DNA of 64,000 nt. Source: Omphalotus guepiniiformis. Lineage: Eukaryota > Basidiomycota > Agaricomycetes > Agaricales > Omphalotaceae. A model generated the notes under the pieces. It saw only the letters and a program-made list of their open reading frames with translations, searched no databases and had not been told where the DNA came from. Each line of letters begins with the position of its first letter. Within the stretch, counting starts at the first letter, position 1. Shown here in pieces: positions 50,256 through 61,968 of this stretch. The stretch is taken from positions 2,356,001-2,420,000 of the forward strand of contig JAQOOI010000064.1 in NCBI GenBank assembly GCA_028554645.1, read 5' to 3'. The position numbers and the translations under genes were made by a program.

Positions 50256-51343
50256 CTACTGAGTCTTAGTTTTCGGTTCTGGAAAAAAGATATTCATCAG
50301 CCAAAGCATCGTACACGAACACATCATTCAAACGAACCTTTCTTAGCCTTCTTTTGCACATCCACAAAGAACTTATCAAAAGCACCCGTGAAATTCTTCA
50401 CCGTACGTCCACCGAACACACAAGCAAGTAAGACGGCGCAAACCGCACGCGCTGTCTCCGGATCCACTGCGTCCACGGTCTTTTCATGCACCCCGGCACC
50501 CAACATACTGCTGATGAAGACATGCGCATCGGCCCAGAACGGTTGTGCGTGCGTGAGCAGAGCGTAGATCCCGGTAATCAGAGGCGCACACCAGAGATCA
50601 GCAGTGGCCCAGCCATAAGGCTGGAGTTCTGGTGGTGTTTGTAAGGCTAGAGGTGTTGGGTTCATGAATGAGAAGAGGTTGGTTAGGAAGAATCCACCGT
50701 TGGCAGTGACCTGTAATTGTGGCGCGTTAGTTTCATTTGAAGGTTCGCAAGAAGATTTTTCACGTACCAGAGAAGTCACTAGAAGGGTCCAAGGAGAAGA
50801 GGCGATTGACGAAGAGGAGCTAGCTGTGACCATGGGGGGTATAAGGGTACATAGAAGGTATGAACGAGAGAAGCCGTCGAAAATGGAGAGTGGAAGTTCG
50901 GTCTGGAAGGACATCTCCGGGATGGTTGGCAAGGCGTCTACGATGCCTTGGATAACAGTGTAGAATGTAATTACAACTCCAGATGTCATGAACGATGGCG
51001 GAATAAGCAAGTAAGGGCCTATCACAGCAGAAAATGTTGTCAGCCTCACAACAGTTCACAGATCGTTAACCTCATTCCACTCACATGCAATTGCTTCCCC
51101 TCCAAAGACAACAGTCAAGACTGTAGATGCACTTCTAACGAAAGACCTAGCTTCAACAGACGTATGGCCATGAACCTTTACATGCTTCCTGTAAAGATTA
51201 TCGCGAATCTGCCGAAGCACGATGCAGAGACGAAATGCAGCTACGACGTCGAGAGTGCTAAATCCGAGTCCGAACCAAGTGAATGGCGCTACGGGTTGGA
51301 CTGCATAGTCGAACAGACTGACTATTGGAGATATGAGAGTCAT
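50256..51343 (-). CDS. Polytopic membrane protein of unknown function
   Basis: Starts MTLISPIVSLFDYAVQPVAP at 51343. Hydrophobic segments: WFGLGFSTLDVVAAFRLCIV, TVLTVVFGGEAIACPYLLIP, SGVVITFYTVIQGIVDAL, LCTLIPPMVTASSSSSIASS (the first of two close helices), FFLTNLFSFM, CAPLITGIYALLTH and AVCAVLLACVFGGRTVKNF, so about seven helices. Two FGG motifs occur in the second and last helices. The C-terminus crosses a final intron (50273-50331) to EPKTKTQ with TAG at 50256, a possible basic ER-type tail. The layout loosely recalls TRIC cation channels (seven helices, GG in repeats), but the KEV motif was not found. Function is not assigned. Confidence 0.75.
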
Positions 51344-52301
51344 GATGGAGGTTTAAAGCAAGCTGAAGGTTAGCTTAATTTCGGCTCGACCCTTCGAGGG
51401 TGAGGACGTGACTGGGGCAGGATGGTGGACCTCTGGCAGGACTGAGGTATGCATTAGTAGACGCAGTACCACGTGCCCTGTCCGAAGCCATGAACATGCC
51501 CTTGAAAAAGGCGAATCTGAACGATCGGACCTATCTATCCTTCTGTACTTATGTCTTCATCTTTCTCTGGTTGACACAATTATCATCGACTGAATTGGGT
51601 TCTTCGCCTCCAGAAGCACCGTCTATAACAGACAGTACTATATATACAGGCGCACAAAGCCACGATACACGACACGAGGAGCTCCTGGGCATTGCTATGG
51701 GTGACAGAACCCGAGTCTGACTGCAACACTGTCGTTGGAGTGCAGTTGCCTGGTTTTAGCCAGTCCAAGATGATTCAATATGTAGGCTGGCACTGGTATG
51801 TATGGTACGTTTTTTTAAAACAGTGGCAGCAGGATGCTCATGGGTATTCAGTGATCTAGAAGACCGATAATTAAATCGACGCATCCCACGTATTTCCGGA
51901 GATCAATACCAGATACTACATGTGTGTAAGATTGAAAGAACAACAGAGGTGAAATCATACACTTACATATGTATTCATCGGCGCGTCTGACTGATCAAAA
52001 ATGTTCGGTCTTTCTTGATTATCGCAGGCGGATTACCGTCAGCCAGTTCTGGATCAGGCTGGGTGTGCCAGCATTTCAATGTTTGGAGACTACGAGTGCT
52101 CGCTTGTTAGTGCCGTCGCGACAGCGGGAAGCTTCGCCACCTCCACCAATATAAATGCGGTAGATATGTAGGTATTGTATTTCTGCGTTTCTTGGATCAT
52201 GTGTGTGTTATATTCTCACAAAATATGATGGTTTGAATATCCTTGATAAAAAGACGACACGTCTTCAACTTCCCCGACTAACGAGTGCATTCCGAGTCAT
52301 A
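51344..52301. promoter_or_regulatory. Divergent intergenic region, membrane protein / FAD monooxygenase
   Basis: About 960 bp between opposite starts. A TATA-like CAATATAAATGCGG lies at 52147-52160, roughly 145 bp before the monooxygenase ATG. Short open frames at 51.4-51.7 kb show no family features. Confidence 0.45.
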
Positions 52302-53844
52302 ATGACAGATACTGAGAGCACAAATCCCAGGGTGATGATAATCGGAGGAGGTGAGTAACTTTTTCACCAGCATCGGCGCTTTCTGATTGTGTTTTGGCAG
52401 GTTCCGCTGGTCTCCTCGTAGCCCAAGGTCTGAAGAAGGTAACTTGGCCTCTTTTTATCCCGAAGAGTGCATTCAAACCACAAACCGCGTAGCTTGGTAT
52501 AAACTACACCGTTTTCGAGCAAGACAGCGCCTTAGACGCCCGAGTGCGGGACTGGAATTTCGGGATATACTGGGCCCAATCACGTTTGGCAGAGTGTCTC
52601 CCCCCTGACATGGGCGAGAATTTCATACGCGAGAATGCCCAAGTTGATAAAATTATACCTACCGCAGAGGACACCATGCCAATATGGAATGGGGCGACGG
52701 GTGAAATTGTTCGGGTCATTCCTTTGCCATTTAGCTTCAGACTTCAGAGGAGGAAGTTTTTGCGGGTTTTATCGAAAGACGTTGACATTGAGGTAGGATC
52801 CGTGTTTCTGGTGTAGAATTGACTGATTGACAATATTGCAGTACGGAAGACGTCTTGTGAAGATTGAAACTGAGGGAGCAAGTGTGACAGCCACCTTCGC
52901 TGATGGCTCACGAGAGAAAGGCAACCTTCTTATCGGAGCGGAAGGTGCACACTCCAAAACGAGAGAATTTCTCCTTGGGCCAGAGAAGGCAGCGTTGAAA
53001 AAGTCGCCGGTTGTCTCGAGTGTATCCATGACGAAGATGCCAGCCGAAGCAGCACTGAAGATTCGAAAACTTCACAAGAGACAAGTATGCATATTCCATC
53101 CTAGCGGAATATTTGGTTGGTTTGGAGGTAAATTCGTGTACCCTCGAGTATTCCGTTCACTCACTAACTCGGCACCCCACCTCTTGACGAACACAGTACA
53201 TGACTGCCCCGACCCCTGTGACCCGTCCAGTTGGACATTCATGGTAATGCAGACATGGATTCCCAACGCGTCGTCCGATTCAGAGGCAAAGACCACGATT
53301 CCGGATCTGAGCACCAAAGTTGGCATAATTCAAGACATGAAGCAGCGCGGGCAACTCTTTGGAGAACCTTTCAAATCTCTCTGGGATGCAATACCAGACG
53401 ATGCACCAGCGTGGCATAATCGGCTAAGCTATTGGCCAACACAGGAATGGGATAACAGAAATGGGACAGTGACGCTCATAGGCGACGCAGCGCATCCGAT
53501 GACATTTCGTGAGTAGAATCGTCTCTGATCATGAGTTGGTATGAGCTCTTGGTCTGACCGCTATGATAGATCGTGGACAGGGCCTGAACAATGCTATACA
53601 TGACGCCGCTTCTCTGCTTCAGGCCCTTCGTCAAGATTACCTGCCCAAAGAGTCCGGGTCCTCTCCAGTATCACCGTTCATTGAGGCACTGAAGACATAC
53701 GAGGCCGAGGTGTGGCCACGAGGGAGAGAGGCAGTACTTTCCAACAACGAGAACAGCGAGTCTGTCCATGATTGGAATCGATTGCAACAAAGTGCGCTCT
53801 TCACATTGGGAGCGAGGCGTAAGGAAGAGGCATTGAATGGATGA
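52302..53844 (+). CDS. FAD-dependent aromatic-type monooxygenase
   Basis: Class A flavoprotein monooxygenase, of the salicylate hydroxylase/kynurenine monooxygenase type. The ATG at 52302 opens MTDTESTNPRVMIIGGGSAG, split by a first intron, and continues LLVAQGLKKLGINYTVFEQD, the GxGxxG dinucleotide fold with its acidic end. Then come WNFGIYWAQSRLAECLP, LLIGAEGAHSKTREFLLG, WTFMVMQTWIP, SYWPTQEWDNRNGTVTLIGD and AAHPMTF, and after the last intron HRGQGLNNAIHDAASLLQAL. The GD motif (LIGDAAHPM) and the FAD ribityl contact HRGQGLNNAIHD are intact. Stop at 53844. The substrate is unknown; no biosynthetic partner is adjacent, so a catabolic or detoxifying role is as likely as secondary metabolism. 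Confidence 0.87.
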
Positions 53845-54732
53845 GATCGTGTTGAGAAGGAAAGCATTGTACCTTTCCGGCCCGTAGATGTATGTAGGTG
53901 CTACATAGTGGACATTGAACCTATCATCATGACGCGATGTAAATCCCACCTTACATTGTATGAAGTTCTCTTGCCAACGTTGTAGGCGAGCAAAGTACAA
54001 GAGACCGGCATCACCGCAATGCTAAGGCACCGTGCAGGTCACATTGTAATATCTCCTCGTTTCCGACCACGAGCGAGATGATGTCCTCGACTTTAGACTA
54101 ACCACTAGCACGCCAATCATGTTTACTTTTGATCAGCACAAATTCACAATGAACGTGTTGCATATTTGCGTATAAATTCTACTGCGCTGGCATAATAGAG
54201 AGCAAATTCAAGCTGACGAATTGTAACTGCAAAAGAGAGCAAAAAGCGATGGTGAGAGGTTTGAAGGCCTTGAGGCCTAGCTACTGGAGGGCCAATCTGC
54301 TACTGCCTATTATGGAACAAATCCGGCAGTGCAGCCGGGTATATTTATGAGACATTCTTCCGCTTCCCACTTTTCTCAGCACCCGCGTCGAGCACCTCAG
54401 CTCGACGTGTTTTTTCTCTCTTAACATCTCGATACACTCAACGACTTTCACTTCCATATACCTTCAGCTTTCTCCATCGCATGTTTTGTAACTGTTCCTT
54501 GGTCAGTTTATCAACTTCAAATTCTGTAACTAGTGCCAGGGACCGCGCGATCGCTTGCCCTCTCCTACATATACTCGATCAGTTTTTTTTGGCTTTTTTC
54601 GTTCATCTTTCCCTTTTCTCATTTCCTTCACCTTTCTCCCTATCACATTTAAAGGTTTCGTACCGTATCGCTGACTCTCTCGTTGTCTTCAGCCCCCTAT
54701 CGATCGCACGACTGTCCGAATCGAACCCCGAC
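53845..54732. promoter_or_regulatory. Upstream region of the cyclin gene, long pyrimidine-rich 5' UTR
   Basis: About 890 bp. From about 54370 the plus strand becomes CT-rich (CTTTTCTCATTTCCTTCACC and similar) up to the ATG, typical of a long fungal leader. An in-frame upstream ATG at 54481 would extend the protein but lies in that tract and is unlikely to be used. ATAAATTC at 54172 and ATATTTATGAGAC near 54340 are possible TATA-type elements. Confidence 0.45.
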
Positions 54733-56087
54733 ATGAAGGATCTATCATCGGCTCCCAATAGACACGCTCGAAGCTCTCTTGTCTACCCGAGAAAACGCCC
54801 TTCTCCCAATGGCGTCTCCAAACATTATAACGTCCCCTATCAGGGGTCGACGCCACGTTCTGCCAAGAGCGCTCTCCTACAACAGCGTCAGCGGCGCGAT
54901 GCTCAGGTTCTAGCTCTTCGCAGAGACGGCGTCTTACTCGAGGACGAATATCGAGAAGACATAAGATGTTACATGCTTGAGATGGAGGTTTGTCGCGTAT
55001 TTTTCCCGCGTCATCCTTTCGGTTATATGACATAACTTATTACCTGCAGAGATATACAATGTCCTCTACTCAATCTATGGATCAACAGCCAGAGATTCGA
55101 TGGCATATGCGCCCGTGTCTCGTCGACTTCTTGGTTGAGATTCACTTCAGCTTTCGATTGCGTCCTGAAACGCTCTATCTTACCCTCAACATCGTTGATC
55201 GTTACGTCTCGCGTCGCGTTGTCTACATCAAACACTATCAGCTTGTTGGCTGCGCTGCCCTCTGGATTGCTGCAAAGTTTGAGGACGCCAAAGAACGTGT
55301 TCCCACTATACAAGACCTCGTACGAATGTGTCACGAAGCCTATGATGAATCGGCGTTTATTCAGATGGAGACTCACGTCCTTTCCACTATTCAGTGGACC
55401 ATAGGTCATCCAACGGCCGAGGCTTGGTTGCGACTCATGTGCTGTGCACCTTGCATGGAAGAACCAAAAGTCCAGCACGTGGCGCGATTTCTCATGGAAA
55501 TCACCCTTTTCTATCGCGAATTTGTCAAATTCACCCCCTCCTGCATTGCTATGGCTGCTTTGACGCTCGCGCGATTTCTCTGTAACAAGCCCCGGCACGT
55601 TTGGGAAGAGACTGATGAATGCTTGGAGCTCGTTGATTTACTCGACAATCGTCTCGCCAAACATGTGAACGAGCTTTCAGAGACGCTCGTCAAGAAGTAC
55701 TCCTATGCCTTTTACTCCAAAGCGGCTACGTGTGTAGTGCAATACTACTTGGAGGGCGGCCGGTTTGTACGCTCTACATTCCTACCGCTCCCTGTCACGC
55801 CTATGCGCACGAGTCCGATGTCGGTTGTCAGCACACCAATAAGCAGCTCCACGTCCATGTCGGACAGGTCCGATGACTTCCCTCTCACCCCGATCACGCC
55901 AGCCTTACCGCTCTCAAATGACACGCACTCACGCAATGACAAGGAGAATAGACCTGCAATTTTCGAGCCGGCGGTCAATAAATTCCGAATTGACTCTTCT
56001 GCAGAACAGTATCTCCCTCATGACTTTGTGGCGTTCAGTCGACCTGCACTTTGCAATCTCAATGTCTCCCCTCGCACATTTCATTAG
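54733..56087 (+). CDS. G1/S cyclin (CLN-like)
   Basis: Regulatory subunit of the cell-cycle CDK. Starts MKDLSSAPNRHARSSLVYPR at 54733; a single intron (about 54988-55050) joins DIRCYMLEME to RYTMSSTQSMDQQPEI. The cyclin box follows: RPCLVDFLVEIHFSFRLRPE, TLYLTLNIVDRYVSRRVVYI, HYQLVGCAALWIAAKFEDA, RVPTIQDLVRMCHEAYDESA, METHVLSTIQWTIGHPTAEA. A second cyclin fold contains FTPSCIAMAALTLARFL. The C-terminal tail is Ser/Thr/Pro-rich with several (S/T)P sites (PMRTSPMSVVSTPISSS, DDFPLTPITPALPL) and ends NVSPRTFH, as expected for a CDK-phosphorylated, unstable cyclin. The MRAIL-like RPCLVDFLVE fits basidiomycete CLN1-type G1 cyclins. Confidence 0.85.
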
Positions 56088-57551
56088 CGGTCGCATCTAG
56101 AACGCAATCCTCTGTATTTCCCCCCGTTGTCTTGCCAGTCGCCTTGTCTTCCAAAAGTTTATCAATCTCGACAAAATGTAATACCAATACCACACACGTC
56201 AACAAAGTCGGCACCCGCAATCTCTTTCCTCCTTGTGTCTCTGTAAATCATCTATGCATCACACTTTCCTTTGCAATTCCTGTTTTCTTCAAAAAATTAT
56301 CTTCCTTTCGCGCTGAATGTCCAGCACTAACATCACTCATCTTAGGGACTTTCCACCATTGCCACAGGTTCAGACCCTAAGGACACTTGCACTTTTATCT
56401 TATCTACATATAGGAGCCTTTCCACTCGCCCCCCACTAGATTCTTGGTTGGCAGGCTCTCCATCTACTGGTGCTTGTTTCATATCTATATTTTCTCTTTG
56501 GGCTCTCATCAACCACCTTATTCAACGCTCCTATCTCTTGTTTTTTGTTGTTGTTACAATATCTGTCGCTCGATCGACTTCCCCGAACATACACCTTCTG
56601 ACAATGTTGCTATATTAACCCTCTCATTCCCGCCCTTACCCTTATTTCTCAGAACTCCCTTCTTCATGAGGTCAAAGGCCGGCCCCTCTCCTTCCCGGCC
56701 ATTACTGGTCTCATCGTGTTCGTTCTTGAACTTGAAACTAAATGTTATTGTTCATTTTATGATACTTTCTTTCTACTTCTGTTGTTGTTTTAGTTCTATC
56801 CTTGCCGAATTTGTCACCAGCATATTTCACCAGACTCCATTCACAAGTGCGTTGCTAACCGCAACTGAGAGTCGTGCGTCATACATTGCATTATTTATTC
56901 CTCGCATCTCCATCTCACCTGCGCGTAATCTCATTCTCCATAAATATCTCCAACGATACTAGTGCTGTGCGCTGCACTATCGTATGTGCTACAGCGATCA
57001 CTGCTCACGAGGTATGGATTGTGAGCGCTCACAATCCGGACCTCCTCCTCATCCCCGTTTTACCCTGGTACAATATCTTGGCACGTCTAACCTTGCAACG
57101 CAGATCAATCGCCCATCCATAACATTTGTCTGCGTTCAAGCCGTGCTTACCCTTGCTTATGATTCTTGAACTTGAACCCTGACGCAGCACCTTGTGTCAT
57201 ATCGTTTCGGCTTATGACAACCGCCCGTCAAGAAGCACCTCTCGAGCTCTCGATACCCGCGAGAATAGAGTTTCAGAGTAGGCGCGATCATCTCTTGTAG
57301 AAGAATGTCTCGTGCGCGGATTATTACGCGAGACATAGATGGCCGGGCAGTATGTCCTCCACGATTCGGATTGTGTTGTTTGAACTATGTAGATAGGAGG
57401 CGGGGCACATAGTGAAGGCATCTTCGGAGTAACATCGCTTCACGCGAATGTGGTGACGTATCTAGGTCGTTCTTTGAGCTCTTCTAAAACTCAAAAATGT
57501 TGGAATTCCACGCTAAAAACAACAACGCATTCGCGGTAAATAATGATAGTA
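56088..57551. other. Convergent spacer, likely long cyclin 3' UTR
   Basis: About 1.46 kb downstream of the cyclin and downstream of EMC4 on the other strand. The plus strand is pyrimidine-rich (TTTGTTGTTGTTAC, CTTTCTTTCTACTTCTG). Open frames near 56444-56962 are hydrophobic low-complexity artefacts of this bias. An inverted repeat GGATTGTGAGCGCTCACAATCC lies at 57016-57037 (perfect 11-bp arms, no loop). Confidence 0.6.
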
Positions 57552-58299
57552 TCAGAACAATGAAATCTCCGGTGCCTGATCAAATACACGGTGAGTTCTT
57601 GGAGCCAGGAATAGGCTTTATGAAAAAGAAACGCACTAGTCCTCGACTCTCAAAAGCAAGCCAGTCCCCTGTTCCTGTAGGAAGCAGACCCATGGAACGA
57701 CATTTCCATAAACCAACACCTAGTGTTAGTAGATTACAAGCAAAGTATGCCAGTTTCTGCAATGATAGGGTAGTTATGGACTTGGGATTTGGCGAAGATG
57801 ACGGTGCGAATGATGCGAATGCTAAAGGACAGAACTCGTTAGATGGGCCGTACAGAGGAGTTTGGATTTACAACGACAGACCATCATTCATAGCAAATGT
57901 ATTTTTGAACGGTTGAGAGAGAAGCATAAACACAATTCCCATGCTGAAAATCTGCACACCGCCGCCCGACATGTAGAGCATGAATGCTTGCATCGGTAAT
58001 GATTTCGCAGGAGCAATCGCCAAATCCCATGCGCGCTTTTCTTTGAGTTTGTCATACGCTACGGGAGAAGTTGTTGATGCAAGAGCCTTTGAATTACCCT
58101 TTCCCTGGAAACAGCAAGAATGAGCTTATGTCGAATGTGAACTGGAGATGATAACCACTGTTGACGACGACTTTGAGAAATTTGGAGGAGGTGGGAGATG
58201 TTTCCATCTATAGCAATTCAATGTCAAGATGCTGAGAGATAGACATAATACTTACTTCGAAGACGTTTCTAGAGATGAGTAGTCAAGTGGTTTGGACAT
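57552..58299 (-). CDS. EMC4: ER membrane protein complex subunit 4
   Basis: Subunit of the EMC insertase that puts tail-anchored and polytopic proteins into the ER membrane. Assembled from six small exons on the minus strand. Exon 1 (58256-58299) encodes MSKPLDYSSLETSS and splices (GTAAGTATT...CTATAG) to KWKHLPPPPNF. The next join (ACA|GTGGTT...TTCCAG) gives GKGNSKALASTTSPVAYDKL then KEKRAWDLAIAPAKSLPMQA. The first helix is FMLYMSGGGVQIFSMGIVFM, then LLSQPFKNTFAMND. After a 59-nt intron comes AFASFAPSSSPNPK, then LAYFACNLLTLGVGLWKCRS and MGLLPTGTGDWLAFESRG, and the last join (CTA|GTGCGT...GATCAG) gives LAPEISLF with TGA at 57552. The MGLLPT..DWLAFE end is diagnostic of EMC4. Confidence 0.85.
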
Positions 58300-60724
58300 G
58301 GCGGCTCCAAAGAAATTCAGCTACCCACACGTGACTCCAGCTCAGCGCGGCATTCGGCCCGAAGCACAGCCGGGCACGAGCCCCAGCTTTGCCACTTGTC
58401 TGCATCGTGACCACAGCAAACAACACATGCAAGAATTTAGACCTGTGGCAATTCGAAATTCACGGTGGAACCTCTGATGCTCTGAAGTGAATCAAGAAAA
58501 CATTGGTGAGTATCAGAGTTGGCTCGGATCTTGCAATCGATTGAACGATTGCGTTTCGTTTTGGACCAGGTCATACCATTGTACATGTGGGTTGTGTACC
58601 ATGCTCACTGTTAATGCCTGTCTACCTAAAGATGACACAATCAGTTTGAGCAAAGTGGATAGCGAACTTCTTGCTATGCCCATGCCATGCAAGCGGGATG
58701 AACCATGATAGGAACAGTCATCACAGGAGGAGAAGGACCACGCCCTTCGTCGGGAAATACATGGGGCACATGAGGGACAGTCGAAGGTATCTATATAGGA
58801 ACGCGTGCTGGATATCTGGCTACAGACACGCTCGGAAGCTGACTTTCTAGGTCTGTTAAGTTAATGACTGCCTCCTTATCTCGTTCCAACTTGAGGGGCG
58901 TACGAATCCTCTGATTTCGTTCGAGGTACGCTCATGAGCTGGTCTCATCTCAAGTTCAGTCGCTCTTACCCAGGCTACGTACTCGGTTGCATCATGGCAT
59001 TTTCTGTAGAAATCATTCCAGCTACCCGAAGATATGCTGTTGTTCATTCGAGCACCCGATCCAGTGACTGTCACCTCCCCTTGAACGAAGCAGGTATCGC
59101 TTACATCAAATTTTTTTCTCCACGCACAACATACATTACGATTCCTCAAGCACGTTGGTGAACTCTTCACAGCCGGAAAACATTGTGTAACGATTACATC
59201 CTTTCGCCATGTCGTGCCGATAACTCCTGGTATTCGAGGGATGCAAATACGTGTTCCCCTTGGGTGAACATTATCGTCCAATTATGTCTCCATCTGAGGC
59301 TGCCGGCGGATGCAATGTCTGCGATGTTCTTCCTCGAGTCCAGAACAACGTTTGGCTTTCAACCTCATGTTCGTTAAAATCTAGCCTCCGCCCAGTCAAC
59401 TGAAATACAACAGGGAGGTCGAGTTATGGGAGCAGTCTTGCTATTCACGGCGTCGGTTCTGAGTTATTTCGTTGTTGGATCTGCTGACTTGGAGAATTGC
59501 ATAGCGGAGATATCACAATGATAACAGCTGTATGTAACTGAATGAATCCAACTGGATTTTGAAACGTGCCTGGTCGCAATTACATGTGTATTTTTATATC
59601 GACCGAAGGGCAGGCATATACATAGACACAGTCTGTACTGGCATCAATGGTTCCTAGGTTCAAACTTCAGACGCCTTTGAATTCTTTATCACTCTAACTA
59701 CGACTCCGACTCTGACTCTAATTTGTTCCCGGGTATTGTACCGGGAGGTGTACAATACACTAGGATGAACAAGGTCATATTGACGGAGCTGTGCGAAGTG
59801 GCTTGAACGATCCAGTCGCGGCAAATAACGCAGCAAATATGCTATAACCCCCCACTATACACACTGTAGTCCATTGAAAGAGGTCATCGCTGGAAATCAG
59901 ACCAATTACGCCGCTACACTATGCGGCAGCGCCTCGACATATGACGAATACAGTGACAGCATGTTTTCAGAGCCTCACAGCAAAATTCCGTCAGCACTGT
60001 ACACGATTACTCGCAGTCGTATTCGGAGGGTGTTCGTTTCGTAATAGGGGCACCATCTAGTTGCAGACTGAGAGAATGAATCATTTGAATGCCCCCTTGA
60101 TAATGCCGTTCTCGTCTGCTTCACTGCCTGTGCGGTGATAATAAGCAGTAGTGAATGACTGAAAGAGTGCAGTTCCTCCTGTGTGCCATGAGTTATTCAA
60201 TAGCGCCAGTCATCTTGATCAACTGTTGAGTGATGAATGATAACGGTGAACGATGCATTCAAGTATTAAGATAACAAACAGTTGATAACTAGCTCACAGT
60301 ACGTGAAGCAGATCGTCAACGTTCCCTGAAATCGGCCTTCCACATACGAGGACTGAATTGTGTCATCCGCGCCACCATCATCGAAATGCGGTCAGCGGCT
60401 CAAGCGTTGGGAGGTGACTCTAAAATGACCCATGATCGGCAAAGAAAACAAATATAATGAAGATTAGGAATAATACCCTACCAATACACCATCGGATTGT
60501 ATTCGTTCCAAAGAACGTATACACATCATTCGAAGACACGGCAGAGCACCATATGGTTCAGCGCAGCGCAGAGAAAGTATGCCCAAGAATAGGTTTTAGT
60601 CAACACCAACTCGGAAGGGGATCGTTCTGGCTCCAATACACTAGTGAAAATAGCCGATGAAAGACTCGAGCGCGATAATTCCGACAACCAAAATAGAAAA
60701 GGCAAAGATACCAAAATAGCCAAA
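58300..60724. other. Gene-free region upstream of EMC4 and downstream of SF3B4
   Basis: About 2.4 kb with no supportable gene. A 141-codon minus frame at 58856-59281 has no recognisable signature. A perfect inverted repeat with 9-bp arms and an 8-nt loop (GTATTGTAC / GTACAATAC) lies at 59733-59758. A weak A-box-like motif occurs on the minus strand at 59911-59921. Confidence 0.55.
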
Positions 60725-61968
60725 TTAATATTGAGGTAGAGGGGGTGGTACGAGCTGACCAGGGTACTGGACGGCGAATCCTGGCGGCGGAGGTGGAGGA
60801 AACGCGCCGTATACAGGCATGCCTTGTGGAGGCGGCGGCATAGGCGGCATTCCAGGCATCGGGGCCATAGGCATACCCGGCGGTGCCATGGGCATTTGCA
60901 TCTGCGGCATGACCGTCTGTTGTGGTGTGAAGCCGGGAGGAGGAGGAGGTTGTGCAAGAGCACCTGCAAATTGACCTTGGTAGGGACCTTGATAGCCCGG
61001 CACGCCTTGTTGTGCACCAAACGGCATTGCTGCAGGTGGCCGGGCGGAGACAGGCAGTGCATTGTTCTTCCGGGCTTGAGCAGCAAGGAGACGCTCTGCA
61101 GATGTCCCATGACGTTCACCTTTGCCGTCTTTTTTGAAGGCATATTGCACGGTGATGGCCTTGTTCATCAAGAACTGGCCATTCATGGACTCGATTGCTG
61201 CGTCTGACGCTTCGAAATCGGTATATGAAACAAAGCCGTAACCCTTCGATACACCTGTGCCAGGATCACGAGCAATCTAGTTGAATGCGGTATGTGTCAA
61301 GTCCGAAGAAAGAGATGGTATCTGCAGATAGAACACACCTTGGCAGTAGTCGCCATAATACCAAAAGCACTGAACGTGTCATATAACAAACGCTCATCTA
61401 CATTTTCATCCAAATTACCAATGAAAAGATTGGCTCCCACGTCCAGTTGTTTTTTATCCGAGGAAGCCTAGACATAGACAAAGAACATAATCAGTATCCA
61501 ATGTGTACGCTTCCTATCAGAGCACGCAGTTCGAGAAGACAGGACTATGGTACCTCCAACATTTGCAGGAAAAAAGGCACGTACTTTATTCACACGAATG
61601 GGTTTTCCCCATAATTTGATTTGGTTCATGATTTTACAGGCGTATTCTGCATCCTCTTCAGTCAAGAATTCGCAGAAGCCATAACCCTGATGGGCCATAG
61701 ATATACGATCTTTAGGAAGATGGACATTCACTAGTAATCATGAGAACTCGAGAATGAGAACTCGAGAATGCCGAAACAAAACACGTCCAGACTCACCAAC
61801 TGGCCCTGCCTGCAACATGAGCTCCCAAATGAGTGCATCTGTACATCGTTCATCGAGATTCCCCTAGTAGTAATGGACGGTTTCATAAAGGAAAGACATA
61901 ACGAAAAGAGAAATACGGACTAAATATACAGTTGCCTCTTGATTTCTGTCATCCTGCGGGCGCGACAT
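60725..61968 (-). CDS. HSH49: Splicing factor 3b subunit 4 (SF3B4 / Hsh49)
   Basis: U2 snRNP SF3b component that contacts pre-mRNA near the branch site. Starts [20 protein letters not shown] at 61968. First [21 protein letters not shown] then [50 protein letters not shown]. Second [82 protein letters not shown]. The C-terminus is Pro/Gly/Met-rich ([35 protein letters not shown]) and ends PPPLPQY at 60725, as in metazoan SF3B4. Four introns. A well-conserved housekeeping gene. Confidence 0.93.

Noticed and set aside
52302..53844. FAD monooxygenase as part of a secondary-metabolite cluster
   Set aside because: Neighbours are a membrane protein of unknown role and a cell-cycle cyclin; no synthase, transporter or regulator of such a cluster is nearby.
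57497..57916. 139-codon plus-strand open frame as a gene
   Set aside because: It overlaps the EMC4 exons on the opposite strand and has no family signature; the EMC4 reading explains the sequence better.
58856..59281. 141-codon minus-strand open frame
   Set aside because: Composition is not protein-like in any family I recognise and there are no supporting flanking exons.
59880..59945. tRNA-like sequence on the minus strand
   Set aside because: An A-box-like motif is present, but the B box is imperfect and no acceptor stem can be formed.
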